From Prorocentrum cordatum (taxonomy: Eukaryota > Sar > Dinophyceae > Prorocentrales > Prorocentraceae), in the NCBI GenBank assembly GCA_963575745.1, contig CAUYUJ010000653.1:26287-90286 (forward strand): a DNA stretch of 64,000 nucleotides. The letters are read 5' to 3'. The translations under genes and the position numbers were made by a program. Position 1 is the stretch's first letter. The number at the start of each line of letters is the position of its first letter. A model generated the notes under the pieces. That model made no database searches, had not been told where the DNA came from, and saw nothing but the letters and a program-made list of their open reading frames with translations. Shown in pieces: positions 10,554-21,665 of the stretch.

Positions 10554-11035
10554 TGAGGGACATGTTCCTGCCCGAGCGCTGGCATGCGGGCTGGTGCTGC
10601 AAGGAATGCCTGATCCACCAATGGAACATGTCCCCATCAGCCAGGAGTCAGGTACTCGACAGATACGGCCCTGACGTATACCCAAGAGCAGGGGCCAAAC
10701 CCTTCCCCGCGCTATCGGGCATCGCCGCCTCATCGGCGGAGGGCGCAGCGCGCCCCAGCCAAGAGGAGGTGCTTCGACGCGCAGCCGCCTGGGACGAGGC
10801 AGAGCGCAGCTACTTCGACCGCCGCGCCACTGCACTGCCACCTCCCGTCCGGGATCCCGACGCTGCGGCTTCCGCCCAGCCGCCCACAGGGCGCAACTGC
10901 TGGCGGGGCCCAGCAGCGCACCACCCCCCGGGCGGGCGCGCGCCCCGAGCAGACACCCAGCCCAGCCCAGTCAACAAGGCCCACGAAGGAAAGGCGCGCG
11001 ACACCCTGCCCAACACCCATCAAACCGCCCACTAA
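10553..11035 (+). CDS. Continuation segment with WCCKEC motif
   Basis: This opens at the ATG overlapping the previous stop and reads MRDMFLPERWHAGWCCKECL. The WCCKEC pair plausibly completes a zinc site with the upstream WRCDGC. A YGPDVYPRAG stretch follows, then a Pro/Ala/Arg-rich disordered tail (about residues 55-160). No family is recognised. It is most likely part of the same disrupted polypeptide. The alternative of a translationally coupled second ORF cannot be excluded. Confidence 0.4.
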   Translation: MRDMFLPERWHAGWCCKECLIHQWNMSPSARSQVLDRYGPDVYPRAGAKPFPALSGIAASSAEGAARPSQEEVLRRAAAWDEAERSYFDRRATALPPPVRDPDAAASAQPPTGRNCWRGPAAHHPPGGRAPRADTQPSPVNKAHEGKARDTLPNTHQTAH

Positions 11036-11149
11036 CGGAGGCGATTCATCCCTTCCCCCTTCACTTCCACCCACTCCGCGTGGCGACGAGCCGACCCCAG
11101 CCCAGCCGGCCACGCGACCCACGGCTGCCAAGTCCGGCGGGGCGCCGCC

Positions 11150-12756
11150 ATCCGTCGGCCCGACACCTGAGCCCCTCGGAAGGTGTGCAGAACACGGCAG
11201 CCGTGAAGTGCAGCAAGGGCAGGTCCTGGACACGCCCATCGTGGGCTCCCTGTGCCCAACTGCCACGGACAACCCAGGCATCCAGTGCGGCGACTACGTG
11301 GTCATCAGGGGTGACACCCTTCCCCGCGCCAGATGGTTCAGCGCTGCGGACTGCACCGAGCCCCTATCGACACAGCCCCTGGACGGAGCCGCTACTCGTC
11401 CAGATCGGCAGCGAGTGGCTGGAAGTACGAGGCGTCGGCGACAGGACGCTACGCGTAAACGTCCTCCGTGGAGACGCAGCGCTCCGGGCAGCTACCTTTC
11501 TGGACAATGCCCAAGGCAAGGTGCACAGAAAGCAAGCACCAGCGCTCCTCGACAGCCCCGCGCGTGGCATCGACGCCGGGGGAGACAACGCGGCCTCCTC
11601 AGGAGGAATGCAGGACAGGCCCAAGCTCGAGCCCTACCCGCCGCAATCCGACGCACAGGACCCGACCTACGAACCTGTGCCCCGCATGCCTCCCAAAAAG
11701 GAGGACCCCGACTGGGGCAGCGACGACCAGGCACAAGAGCAGAAGCTGCGCCTCGCCGAGGCCCTAGGCGAGGTCCATCCCGTCTCCTCGTCCTCAGACT
11801 CGGACACAGTCGAAGAGCACCAAGCCAAGACGAGTCCTCTGAGCGAGCGGCGCACCAGCCCCGATATCGACCCGCGCAGTGCCGATCAGAAGGCTGCCCA
11901 CGCACCCGCTGAGCCAATCTTGCGCCTAGAGGCCGCGGCCGACGACCGGAACCTTCACGCGCGGAGCCGCTCCCAGGGCCCGGAGGACCCACGACCTGCA
12001 CTCACCCCTCTCCCTGCGCACCTCCTAGAGCGCTCGCGCAGCAGGGTGCGGGAGCCAGTGGCCTGGGAGTCGTACACGACGGCGGTGAGGCGCGAGTCAA
12101 GAGAGGACGACCGGCCCCGCACAGGAGAGCGAGACCGCGACCGCGACCGCGACCGCAACCAGGGCGCGGCGGGGGCACCTTGGCGCAGACGCGACGCCAA
12201 GGACTGGGACAGAACTAAGGATGGCTACTGGTGCCAGAGCCACGACGCTGGCAGGGGCGCAGGTAGCGCACCCTGGCGCCAGCCAGAATCGCGCAACTTT
12301 TACTACATGGACGATCGCAGCCACGCCGGCACCAGCCGGACGCGAACCACCGTCCGCGTTGGATGGCAGCGCCTCCCAAACAAGACAGCGGTAACACACC
12401 TGAAGAGGCTGCAAGCAGAAGGGGGATACCACTTCAACGCAGCCTGGCATTCGTGGTGCAGGCGCATGTGCACGGGGCAGGGCAAGGGGAAATCCAAAGA
12501 CCAGGCGCCTTTCGACCCGGGCCGCTGGCATCAGTGGATCATCGACGAACTCCTGGATGACATGAGCGCCAACAACTACCACGTGGAGCGGCGGTCCAGC
12601 AGCGCAGGCGTCTACGTGGACTGGGAGCGGGAACAGGAGCTCTACCGGGACGTGCAGATGAAAAGGGAGGTCGCTAAGGGTGACGGGCGCGACGAGGACC
12701 AGGCGCGCAGCTCCGGGTGCCGCGACGCCCGGACTGGAAAGCGCCCGCGGCGCTGA
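11150..12756 (+). pseudogene. Arg/Asp-rich C-terminal segment of the helicase locus
   Basis: Near 11205-11360 one frame reads CGDYVVIRGDTLPRARWF. From about 11385 the sense passes to another frame (LLVQIGSEWLEVRGVGDRTL), and that frame stays open to the TGA at 12754-12756. The middle is disordered: acidic/Ser patches (SSSSDSDTVEEH) and an alternating Arg-Asp run (RDRDRDRDRN), as in RNA-processing proteins. A compact C-terminal part follows (LKRLQAEGGYHFNAAWHSWC; PGRWHQWIIDELLDDMSANN). No named domain is recognised. The RD repeat suggests RNA association, which would suit a UPF1-like helicase, but that is inference. Confidence 0.45.
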
Positions 12757-13944
12757 CAGTCGTCGACCCGACCACCTCTTGCCCCACGGCCCCGCAGCAC
12801 AACCAGCCAATCTCTCCCACTACCTGCGCCCCCGACCCCGACCCACACCCCAACCTGTCACCTGGCTGGGGACCGTGTGTCCCTCTCTTCCCCATTACCT
12901 GCACCCCGTCGCCCCTGTGGCGCCCGCGTTCCACGAGTTGGCTACCCGCCCTTCCACCTGGACCCCGCCCTTCCCTCCTTCTCCCCTCCCTCTCCCGTAT
13001 TCAAGGATCTGGGACTCTGTGTCCCACCTGTACCCATCGGCTGAAGGAGATTCAAGGATCTGGGGCGACTTGCAGGGCACGCCCCCTTCTACCTGCGATG
13101 GGACCTCGTGTCTTGCCTAAACGCATTGGGGCTTGTCCCCGCGTGAGCACCCTGGTGCAAGCTGGCGCGACTTCGGCTGGCGCGGGATGCCGGCCTCTCT
13201 CTTCCCTGTTCGCCCCCCCCCCCCCGCTCGCTTCCCCCCCCTTCCATGGCGGCGGCGCCCGGCGCAGCGCGGCTCTGGCCCGGTTCTGGGCACTGCACCT
13301 TGCCGCTTTGGCGGCCCCGCACGCCCTGGGCAGCGCGGCTCAGGCCCGGCCCTTGGCCATGCGGTCGTCGGCGCATCGTGTGCGGCCCCCGCCCGTCTTC
13401 GCGCGCTGACTGTGCAGATCAGGCTTCCTCCCTGCACACCGCCGACATCCAGTCGGGCGTCGGGCGCGGACGGCCTTGCTTCTGGCCGCGCCCCTTGGCT
13501 GCTTCCTGGACGTGGATTGGACCTACTACCCGAGGCCGCTACCGACCACCCGGTGGCACAACGCTGTACATCGTCTTCGTGGTCCTCCTCATCTCCTGGG
13601 CCTCTCCTCACCAATCGGTGGCGCAAGTTGCGCATCGCCTACACGGTGGACTTCTACCCCCCCGGCGGCGACCTTGTCACGTCCTTCCGCGCGCAGCACT
13701 CGGCGATGGTGATTTTGACGCGCCGTTGACGGCATCGCCACACCGCTCACCCTCCGGGACTTCACCTCCGGCTCCTGTCCAAGGTGTATCTTTTCCTGTG
13801 CAAGCTCTTCAGCGCCGCCTGCACCCCGAGCCCTCCGGCCGCCTGAGGTCCCGCCCGCCCGCGCCCTGTCTCCCCAATTAGTGCTTTGCGCGGCCCGCCT
13901 AGCTCTTAGCCGGAAGTGGCTCGCTCTCGGCCCGCAGACCAAAA
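12757..13944. other. GC-rich spacer, no gene recognised
   Basis: Open frames here are compositional. A direct repeat ATTCAAGGATCTGGG occurs at about 13000 and 13050. C-runs lie near 13207-13240. A GCGCGGCTC/TGGCCCGG-type short repeat lies at 13260-13350. I see no promoter or terminator signal I could defend. Confidence 0.5.
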
Positions 13945-13957
13945 GTGTGTGTGTGTG

Positions 13958-14007
<50 letters not shown>

Positions 14008-14076
14008 GTCGTGCGTGCGTGCGTGCGTGCGTGCGTGCCTGTGTGTGTGTGTGTTTGTGTGTGTTTTTGTGCGTCT
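13945..14076. repeat. GT and GTGC microsatellite
   Basis: (GT)n covers about 13945-14006, followed by (GTGC)n at about 14010-14036 and more GT to 14076. Confidence 0.9.
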
Positions 14077-14267
14077 TTGCTGTTGCCTGTGCGTGCGTGC
14101 GTCGTTGCGTGTTGTCAGTGTTGCTTTGGAAATGAGTTTTGAGTTTTCGCCAGTTTGGGTGCGAATATGTGACCGTGTGATGAATGAGGGAGCGATGCAG
14201 CAACTGCGTTTTTTGTGTGATGGGTTTGCCGTTCTTTACAGCTTGTTGTGCAATCGCGTGTATTGTT

Positions 14268-14546
14268 CCCCACATCCAAAGTGGGGTTCTTGTTTTCTCT
14301 GCACACCCCGCGCAGGAACACTCACCCCACCCCCTCTCCTCTTCTGCCTTCGCACACTCACTCACTCACTCATCATCATCACCACTCACTCACACTCACA
14401 CTCACTCACACTCTCTCATCATCAACATCAGCATCATCACTCGCGCTCACTCACACGCTCAGTCACTCACATAATCATCATCATCATCATCATCATCATT
14501 CCCCACATCCTAAGTGTGGTTCTTGTTCCCCACATCCTAAGTGGGG
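14268..14546. repeat. Three CCCCAC/GTGGGG hairpins between CACT and CAT tracts
   Basis: CCCCACATCCAAAGTGGGG occurs at 14268-14286, a mutated copy begins at 14501, and a third copy is at 14528-14546. Each is followed by GTTCTTG, and the first and third also by TTTTCTCTGC and GCGCAGGA. Between copies 1 and 2 lie (CACT)n and (CAT)n tracts (about 14350-14500). Confidence 0.65.
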
Positions 14547-14580
14547 TTCTTGTTTTCTCTGCGCACACTCCGCGCAGGAT

Positions 14581-14775
14581 CTTTCCTCCTCCTCCTCCTC
14601 CCTCTCCTCTGCTCCTCTTTGCTTCCTTCTCCGCATTATCATCGCCATCACCATCACTCCCCACTCATCATCATCATCATCACCATCAACATCACCATCA
14701 CCATCGCACGATCACTCACCATCATCGGCATCGAACGATCATCATCATCATCATCATCATCGTCATCACTACTCG
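14581..14775. repeat. CTC and CAT trinucleotide tracts
   Basis: (CTC)n lies near 14585-14605. Imperfect (CAT)n lies at about 14635-14770. Confidence 0.8.
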
Positions 14776-16245
14776 CTGACTTGAGGCCTGAATCTGGAGG
14801 AAGTATCAGGCGGGGGCCTCGTCTGTGAGTGAAGTATGAGGAAGTCTCAGGCGGGGCCCCCCTCCTTATGGGGCCCGCACTTCATGTTCGAATCCGAGCG
14901 GGTCATCCGCAACGTGCAACTGTCGTCACTTTTGGGCTCTTGAGACCTGAATATGGAGGAGGTCTCGAGCGGGGGCCTCGTCTGTGAGTGAATTGCGAGG
15001 ACGGCTTAGGCGGGAGCCCCCTCCCTGTGGGGCCCGCACTTCATGTTCGAATCCGAGCGGGTCGTCCGCAACGTGTAACTGTCGTCACTTTTGGGCTCTT
15101 GCGGCCTGAATATGGAGGAAGTATCAGGCGGGAGCCTCGTCTGTGAGTGAATTGTGAGGGAGTCTCAGGCGGGAGCCCCCTCTCTTTGGGGACCGCACTT
15201 CATGTTCGAATCCGAGCGGGTCATCCGCAACGTGCAACTGTCGTCACTTTTGGGCTCTTAAGACTTGAATATGGAGGAAGTCTCGAGCAGGAGCCTCGTC
15301 TGTGAGTGGATTGTGAGGAAGTCTCAGGCGGGGGTCCCCTCCCTATGGGGCCAGCACTTCATGTTCGAATCCGAGCGGGTCATCCGCAACGTGTAATTGT
15401 CGTCACTTTTGGGCTCTTGAGACTTGAATATGGAGGAAGTCTCGAGCGGGAGCCTCGTCTGTGAGTGAATTGCGAGGAAGTCTCAGGCGGGAGCCCGCTC
15501 CCTATGGGGCCCGCACTTCATGTTCGAATCCGAGCGGGTCATCCGCAACGTGTAATTGTCGTCACTTTTGGGCTCTTGAGGCCTGAACATTGAGGAAGTA
15601 TCAGGCGGGAGCCTCGTTTGTGAGTGAATTGTGAGGAAGTCTCAGGCGGGAACCCCTTCCCTATGGGGCCAGCACTTATGCTCGAATCCGAGCGGGTCAT
15701 CCGCAACGTGTAACTGTCGTCACTTTTGGGCTCTTGAGGCTTGAATATGGAGGAAGTATCAGGCGGGAGCCTCGTCTGTGAGTGAATTGTGAGGGAGTCT
15801 CAGGCGGGGCCCCCCTCCTTATGGGGACCGCACTTCATGTTCGAATCCGAGCGGGTCATCCGCAACGTGCAACTGTCGTCACTTTTGGGCTCTTGTGGCC
15901 TGAACATGGAGGAAGTATCAGGCGGGAGCCTCGTCTGTGAGTGAATTTTGAGGAAGTCTCAGGCGGGGGCCCCCTCCCTATGGGGCCAGCGCTTCATGTT
16001 CGAATCCGAGCGGGTCATCCGCAACGTGCAACTGTAGTCACTTTTGGGCTCTTGAGACCTGAATATGGGGGAAGTCTCGAGCGGGAGCCTCGTCTGTGAG
16101 TGAATTGTGAGGAAGTCTCAGGCGGGGCCCCCCTCCCTATGGGGCCCGCGCTTCATGTTCGAATCCGAGCGGGTCATCCGCAACGTGCAACTGTAGTCAC
16201 TTGGGCTCTTGAGACCTGAATGCGGAGGAAGTCTCGAGCGGGAGC
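14776..16245. repeat. 159-bp satellite, about nine copies
   Basis: The anchor ATGTTCGAATCCGAGCGGG recurs at 14884, 15043, 15202, 15361, 15520, 15678 (mutated to ATGCTCG), 15837, 15996 and 16155, a spacing of 159 bp (once 158). Each unit also has CTGTCGTCACTTTTGGGCTC and GCCTCGTCTGTGAGTGAATT. GTTCGAATCC resembles a tRNA gene B box, but flanking bases do not form a T arm, so a tRNA call is not justified. Confidence 0.9.
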
Positions 16246-16387
16246 CTACGGCCCAGCCCGAAGGTTTGTCCCGACGGCTTCGCGATCTAGCCGTCGGCAG
16301 ACGCGCGCGCGCTGGCCGAGGCGGCGACGGCGCTGAGGAAAATGGATTTGCTTGCCCCGACGAGGGGGGAGGGGAGGTGCACATGTA

Positions 16388-16610
16388 GAGAAAGGCAAGG
16401 GGATGAGGAGGGAAGGGGCATGGGGGAGGCCGACGACGAGGAGGAGGTGGCGCGAGAGGAGGGGGAGGAAGAGGAGGAGGAGGAGGAGGAGGAGGAGGAT
16501 GAGGAGGAGGAGGAGGAGGAGGATGAGGAGGAGGAGGAGGAGGAGGAGGGGGAGGAGGAGGAGGAGGAGGAGGAGGAGAAAGAGGAGGAGGAAGAGAAAT
16601 AGAAGGGGGA
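16388..16610. repeat. GAG trinucleotide array
   Basis: Purine-rich (GAG)n with GAT interruptions. Forward frames give poly-Glu or Arg-rich products that I regard as compositional. Confidence 0.85.
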
Positions 16611-17368
16611 GTAGAGGGCAGTGCAGGGGGCGAGAGGGGAGGGTGTCCGCCAGGGGGAGGAGGAAAGGGCAAAGGGTAAGCTAAACAGATTCTCATGTGG
16701 GGTCCTACCGTCGGAGTAATATGTGTTTTCTCCAAATAGGCTTGCACTGTAGGAGCTCTAATTCATTCTCTCCTAACTGGTCCGTGCCCCCTAATTCCAA
16801 TGTCCCCTCCCTAATTCCCATGGCTATGCTTCTGCCTATGCCTATGCCTCCCTCCAGCTCCTATGCCTACGCCTGCTTGCTTGCGCGCTGGCTGGCTTGC
16901 GGAGTTGCGGATTCCAAGCATGCTTGATTCCCCGAATTCCATTTTGAGTCAACGCCGGCTGATATTTGTGTACTGGAGGGTGTCGTAGAGATGTTTGTGC
17001 ATTGGGAGTACCGCTGCAAGTGTTTGGGCAAGCTTGCCTGTCAATGCAGGGTGGACGTGTTGTTTGTGCGATTTCACGATTGTTATTGCACATCGGTCCG
17101 TGTCCCCTGCTCTTTGCCTGCACGCGGGCTGCAAAAGGTTAGCGGCGCCCCAAACAGAGCATCGTGGTGATTGTTCGGGGATGTAGCAGTCAATAGCTGC
17201 ACGCGTGTTGTTTTTAATAGCCATTCCGCGTTTGGGCCGTGCATCGTTTTGCGGATGATGGGGAGGAGGATGGATTTACTGCTGCAGTGTGTTTGAACGC
17301 AGGGCTGGTGGGTATTCAGATTTCGAGAAGGAGCTGTATGGTAGCGTTTCCGTGTTTCACTCTCCTGT
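16611..17368. other. Spacer without recognised gene
   Basis: The region has mixed composition. A few CCTATGCCTATGCCTC-type short repeats lie at about 16815-16870. No coding, RNA or mobile-element signal was found. Confidence 0.5.
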
Positions 17369-19254
17369 TTTTTCTCCCAACCCTCCTTGGTTGGGTATTC
17401 GTTTTGACTAGAGCCGTGTGGTCTCCACTTCCTCCTTCCCTCCTTCCTTCCTTCCCGCCTCCCTCTTGCCTCCTCCTGTCTTGCCTGCGGGGGGCTGCGA
17501 TCTGTGAAACTGTCGCCACTTTCGAAGCCTGCTGGAGGGCCCAGCACAGTGACGCCACGGGCAGATTCAAATTAGACCTCGCCATCGCTGGGGGGGCTGC
17601 GATCTGTGAAACTGTCGCCACTTTCGAGGCCTGCTGGGGGACCCAGCACAGTGACGCCACGGGCAGATTCAAATTCGACCTCGCCATCCCTGGGGGGCTG
17701 CGATCTGTGAAACTGTCGCCACTTTCGAGGCCTGCTGGGGGGCCCAGCACAGTGACGCCACGGGCGGATTCAAATTAGACCTCGCCATCCCTGGGGGGCT
17801 GCGATCTGTGAAACTGTCGTCTGCTGCGATCTGTGAAACTGTCGCCACTTTCGAGGCCTGCTGGGGGGCCCAGCACAGTGACGCCACGCGCGGATTCAAA
17901 TTAGACCTCGCCATCCCTGGGGGGCTGCGATCTGTGAAACTGTCGCCACTTTCGAGGCCTGCTGGGGGGCCCAGCACAGTGACGCCACGGGCAGATTCAA
18001 ATTAGACCTCGCCATCCCTGGGGGGCTGCGATCTGTGAAACTGTCGCCACTTTCGAGGCCTGCTGGGGGGCCCAGCACAGTGACGCCACGGGCGGATTCA
18101 AATTAGACCTCGCCATCCCTGGGGGGCTGCGATCTGTGAAACTGTCGCCACTTTCGAGGCCTGCTGGGGGGCCCAGCACAGTGACGCCACGGGCGGATTC
18201 AAATTAGGCCTCGCCATCCCTGGGGGGGCTGCGATCTGTGAAACTGTCGCCACTTTCGAGGCCTGCTGGGGGGCCCAGTACAGTGACGCCACGCGCGGAC
18301 CCAAATTAGACCTCGCCATCCCTGGGGGGCTGCGATCTGTGAAACTGTCGCCACTTTCGAGGCCTGCTGGGGGGCCCAGCACAGTGACGCCACGCGAAGA
18401 CTCAAATTAGACCTCGCCATCCCTCCGGGGCTGCGATCTGTGAAACTGTCGCCACTTTCGATGCCTGCTGGGGGGCCCAGCACAGTGACGCCACGCGCGG
18501 ACCCAAATTAGACATCGCCTCCCTAGGGGGCTGCGATCTGTGAAACTGTCGCCACTTTCGAGGCCTGCTGGGGGGTCCAGCACAGTGACGCCACGCAAGG
18601 ACCCAAATTAGACCTCGCCATCCCTGGGGGGCTGCGATCTGTGAAACTGTCGCCACTTTCGAGGCCTGCTGGGGGCCCAGCACAGTGACGCCACGCGCGG
18701 ACCCAATTAGACCTCGCCATCCCTGGGGGGCTGCGATCTGTGAAACTGTCGCCACTTTCGAGGCCTGCTGGGGGGCCCAGCACAGTGACGCCACGCGCGG
18801 ACCCAAATTTGACCTTGCCATCCCTGGGGGGCTGCGATCTGTGAAACTATCGCCACTTTCGAGGCCTGCTGGGGGGCCCAGCACAGTGACGCCACGCGCG
18901 GACCCAAATTAGACCTCGCCATCCCTGGGGGGGATTCGATCTGTGAAACTGTCGCCACTTTCGAGGCCTGCTGGGGGGCCCAGCACAGTGACGCCACGCG
19001 CGGACCCAAATTAGACCTCGCTATCCCTGGGGGGGCTGCGATATGAGATCCCCGCTTTCGAAATGGCTAGGGTTGCTCAGGGATTGTAACTAATAAGCTT
19101 TATCTAGTCCTTGTCCTGTAGCCAGTGTCCTGCGAGTCTCCCGAATTCCGTCTGCAGACATATGTAACCCTCGCTCCGTCATCCCCCCCTTATAAAGTGT
19201 CCAAAACTATTTGCGCCCCGCGTTTGCGCAGGGGTTGGGTACGTCGCCAGGGTA
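17369..19254. repeat. 101-bp satellite, higher-order unit 1
   Basis: The leader has a CCCAACC/GGTTGGG hairpin (17376-17395) and a CTTCCTTC pyrimidine tract. About 15 monomers of 101 bp follow (about 17490-19035; motifs GCGATCTGTGAAACTGTCGC, CACTTTCGAGGCCTGCTGG, CCCAGCACAGTGACGCCACG). A tail (19036-19254) starts GCGATATGAGATCCCCGC and ends GTACGTCGCCAGGGTA. One monomer near 17815-17830 is truncated. The reverse strand is open through many monomers, but that is compositional. Confidence 0.9.
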
Positions 19255-19442
19255 TTTAACTTGGGTTTCTGATTGGTGACTCTGCACTTGGGCTCTGTAT
19301 TGTTCTGAGGATGGTGGGTAGCAGGCGGGATTCATGTCGCTATAGTGTTTGTGCAAAGGGTTCGAGTCCAATGTGTTCCGCGTAATGTTGGTACGTGTGT
19401 TGATGTGCTTTGATTTTACGTGGCAGTCCCCTGGTTCACTTT
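19255..19442. other. Spacer between satellite units
   Basis: Unique-looking sequence joins two copies of the same satellite block. No gene was seen. Confidence 0.4.
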
Positions 19443-21665
19443 CTGTTTTTTTCCCAACCCTCCTTGGTTGGGTATTCGTTTTGAATAGAGCAGTATGGTC
19501 TCCACTTCCTCCTTCCCTCCTTCCTTCCTTCCCGCCTCCCTCTTGCCTCCTCCTGTCTTGCCTGCGGGGGGCTGCGATCTGTGAAACTGTCGCCAATTTC
19601 GAGGCCTGCTGGGGGGCCCAGCACAGTGACGCCACGGGCAGATTCAACTTAGACCTCGCCATCCCTGGGGGGCTGCGATCTGTGAAACTGTCGCCACTTT
19701 CGAGGCATGCTGGGGGGCCCAGCACAGTGACGCCACGGGCAGATTGAACTTAGACCTCGCCATCCCTGGGGGGGGGGGCTGCGATCTGTGAAACTGTCGC
19801 CACTTTCGAGGCCTGCTGGGGGGCCCAGCACAGTGACGCCACACGCAGACAAATTAGACCTCGCCATCCCTGGGGGGCTGCGATCTGTGAAACTGTCGCC
19901 ACTTTCGAGGCCTGCTGGGGGGCCAGCATAGTGGCCACGGGCAGATTCAAATTAGACCTCGCCATCCCTGGGGGGCTGCGATCTGTGAAACTGTCGCCAC
20001 TTTCGAGGCCTGCTGGGGGGCCCAGCACAGTGATGCCACGGCGGACCCAAATTAGACCTCGCCATCCCTGGGGGGCTGCGATCTGTGAAACTGTCGCCAC
20101 TTTCGAATTAGACCTCGCCATCCCTGGGGGGCTGCGATCTGTGAAACTGTCGCCACTTTCGAGGCCTGCTGGGGGGCCCAGCACAGTGACGCCACGGGCA
20201 GATTCAAATTAGACCTCGCCATCCCTGGGGGGCTGCGATCTGTGAAACTGTCGCCATTTTCGAGGCCTGCTGGGGGGCCCAGCACAGTGAGGGCCACGGG
20301 CAGATTCAAATTAGACCTCGCCATCCCTGGGGGGCTGCGATCTGTGAAACTGTCGCCACTTTCGAGGCCTGCTGGGGGGCCCAGCACAGTGACGCCACGG
20401 GCGGATTCAAATTAGACCTCGCCATCCCTGGGGGGCTGCGATCTGTGAAACTGTCGCCACTTTCGAGGCCTGCTGGGGGGCCCAGCACAGTGACGCCACG
20501 CGCGGACCCAAATTAGACCTCGCCATCCCTGGGGGGCTGCGATCTGTGAAACTGTCGCCACTTTCGAGGCCTGCTGGGGGGCCCAGCACAGTGACGCCAC
20601 GCGCGGACCCAAATTAGAGACCTCGCCATCCCTGGGGGGCTGCGATCTGTGAAACTGTCGCCACTTTCGAGGCCTGCTGGGGGCCCAGCACAGTGACGCC
20701 ACCGCGGACCCAAATTAGACCTCGCCATCCCTGGGGGGCTGCGATCTGTGAAACTGTCGCCACTTTCGAGGCCTGCTGGGGGGCCAGCACAGTGACGCCA
20801 CGGGCAGATTCAAATTAGACCTCGCCATCCCTGGGGGGCTGCGATCTGTGAAACTGTCGCCACTTTCGAGGGCTGCTGGGGGGCCCAGCACAGTGGGTAC
20901 CCACGGCGGACTCAAATTAGACCTCGCCATCCCTGGGGGGCTGCGATCTGTGAAACTGTCGCCACTTTCGAGGCCTGCTGGGGGACCCAGCACAGTGACG
21001 CCACGCGCGGACCCAAATTAGACCTCGCCATCCCTGGGGGGCTGCGATCTGTGAAACTGTCGCCACTTTCGAGGCCTGCTGGGGGGCCCAGCACAGTGAC
21101 GCCACGCGCGGACCCAAATTTCGCCATCCCTGGGGGCTGCGATCTGTGAAACTGTCGCCATCTTTCCTGGGGGGCCCGGCCGAGGTGCCCAGCACAGTGA
21201 CGCCACGCGCGGACCCAAATTAGACCTCGCCATCCCTGGGGGGCTGCGATCTGTGAAACTGTCGCCACTTTCGAGGCCTGCTGGGGTGCCCAGCACAGTG
21301 ACGCCACGCGCGGACCCAAATTAGACCTCGCCATCCCTGGGGGGCTGCGATCTGTGAAACTGTCGCCACTTTCGAGGCCTGCTGGGGGGGCCAGCACAGT
21401 GACGCCACGCGCGGACCCAAATTAGACCTCGCCATCCCTGGGGGGCTGCGATATGAGATCCCCGCTTTCGAAGTGGCTAGGGTTGCTCAGGGATTGTAAC
21501 TAATAAGCTTTATCTAGTCCTTGTCCTGTAGCCAGTGTCCTGCGAGTCTCCCGAATTCCGTCTGCAGACATATGTAACCCTCGCTCCGTCATCGCCCCCC
21601 TTATAAAGTGTCCAAAACTATTTGCGCCCCGCGTTTGCGCAGCGGTTGGGTACGTCGCCAGGGTA
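19443..21665. repeat. 101-bp satellite, higher-order unit 2
   Basis: It has the same architecture as unit 1: hairpin leader (19453-19472), pyrimidine tract, about 19 monomers (about 19560-21445) and the same tail (21446-21665). Several monomers carry deletions, for example near 20100 and near 21120-21190. Confidence 0.9.

Noticed and set aside
14932-16210. Spliced-leader relic suggested by TTTTGGGCTCTTGAG
   Set aside because: It resembles only the end of the dinoflagellate leader by chance, lies within every satellite monomer, and lacks the rest.
14776-16245. tRNA genes or tRNA-like units from GTTCGAATCC
   Set aside because: Bases beside the motif do not form a 5-bp T stem, and no acceptor or D arm was found.
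17497-21448. Reverse-strand repeat protein with MLGPPAGLESGDSFTDRSPP units
   Set aside because: The 101-bp unit is not a multiple of three, so the frame rotates and is broken often. This is satellite, not a gene.
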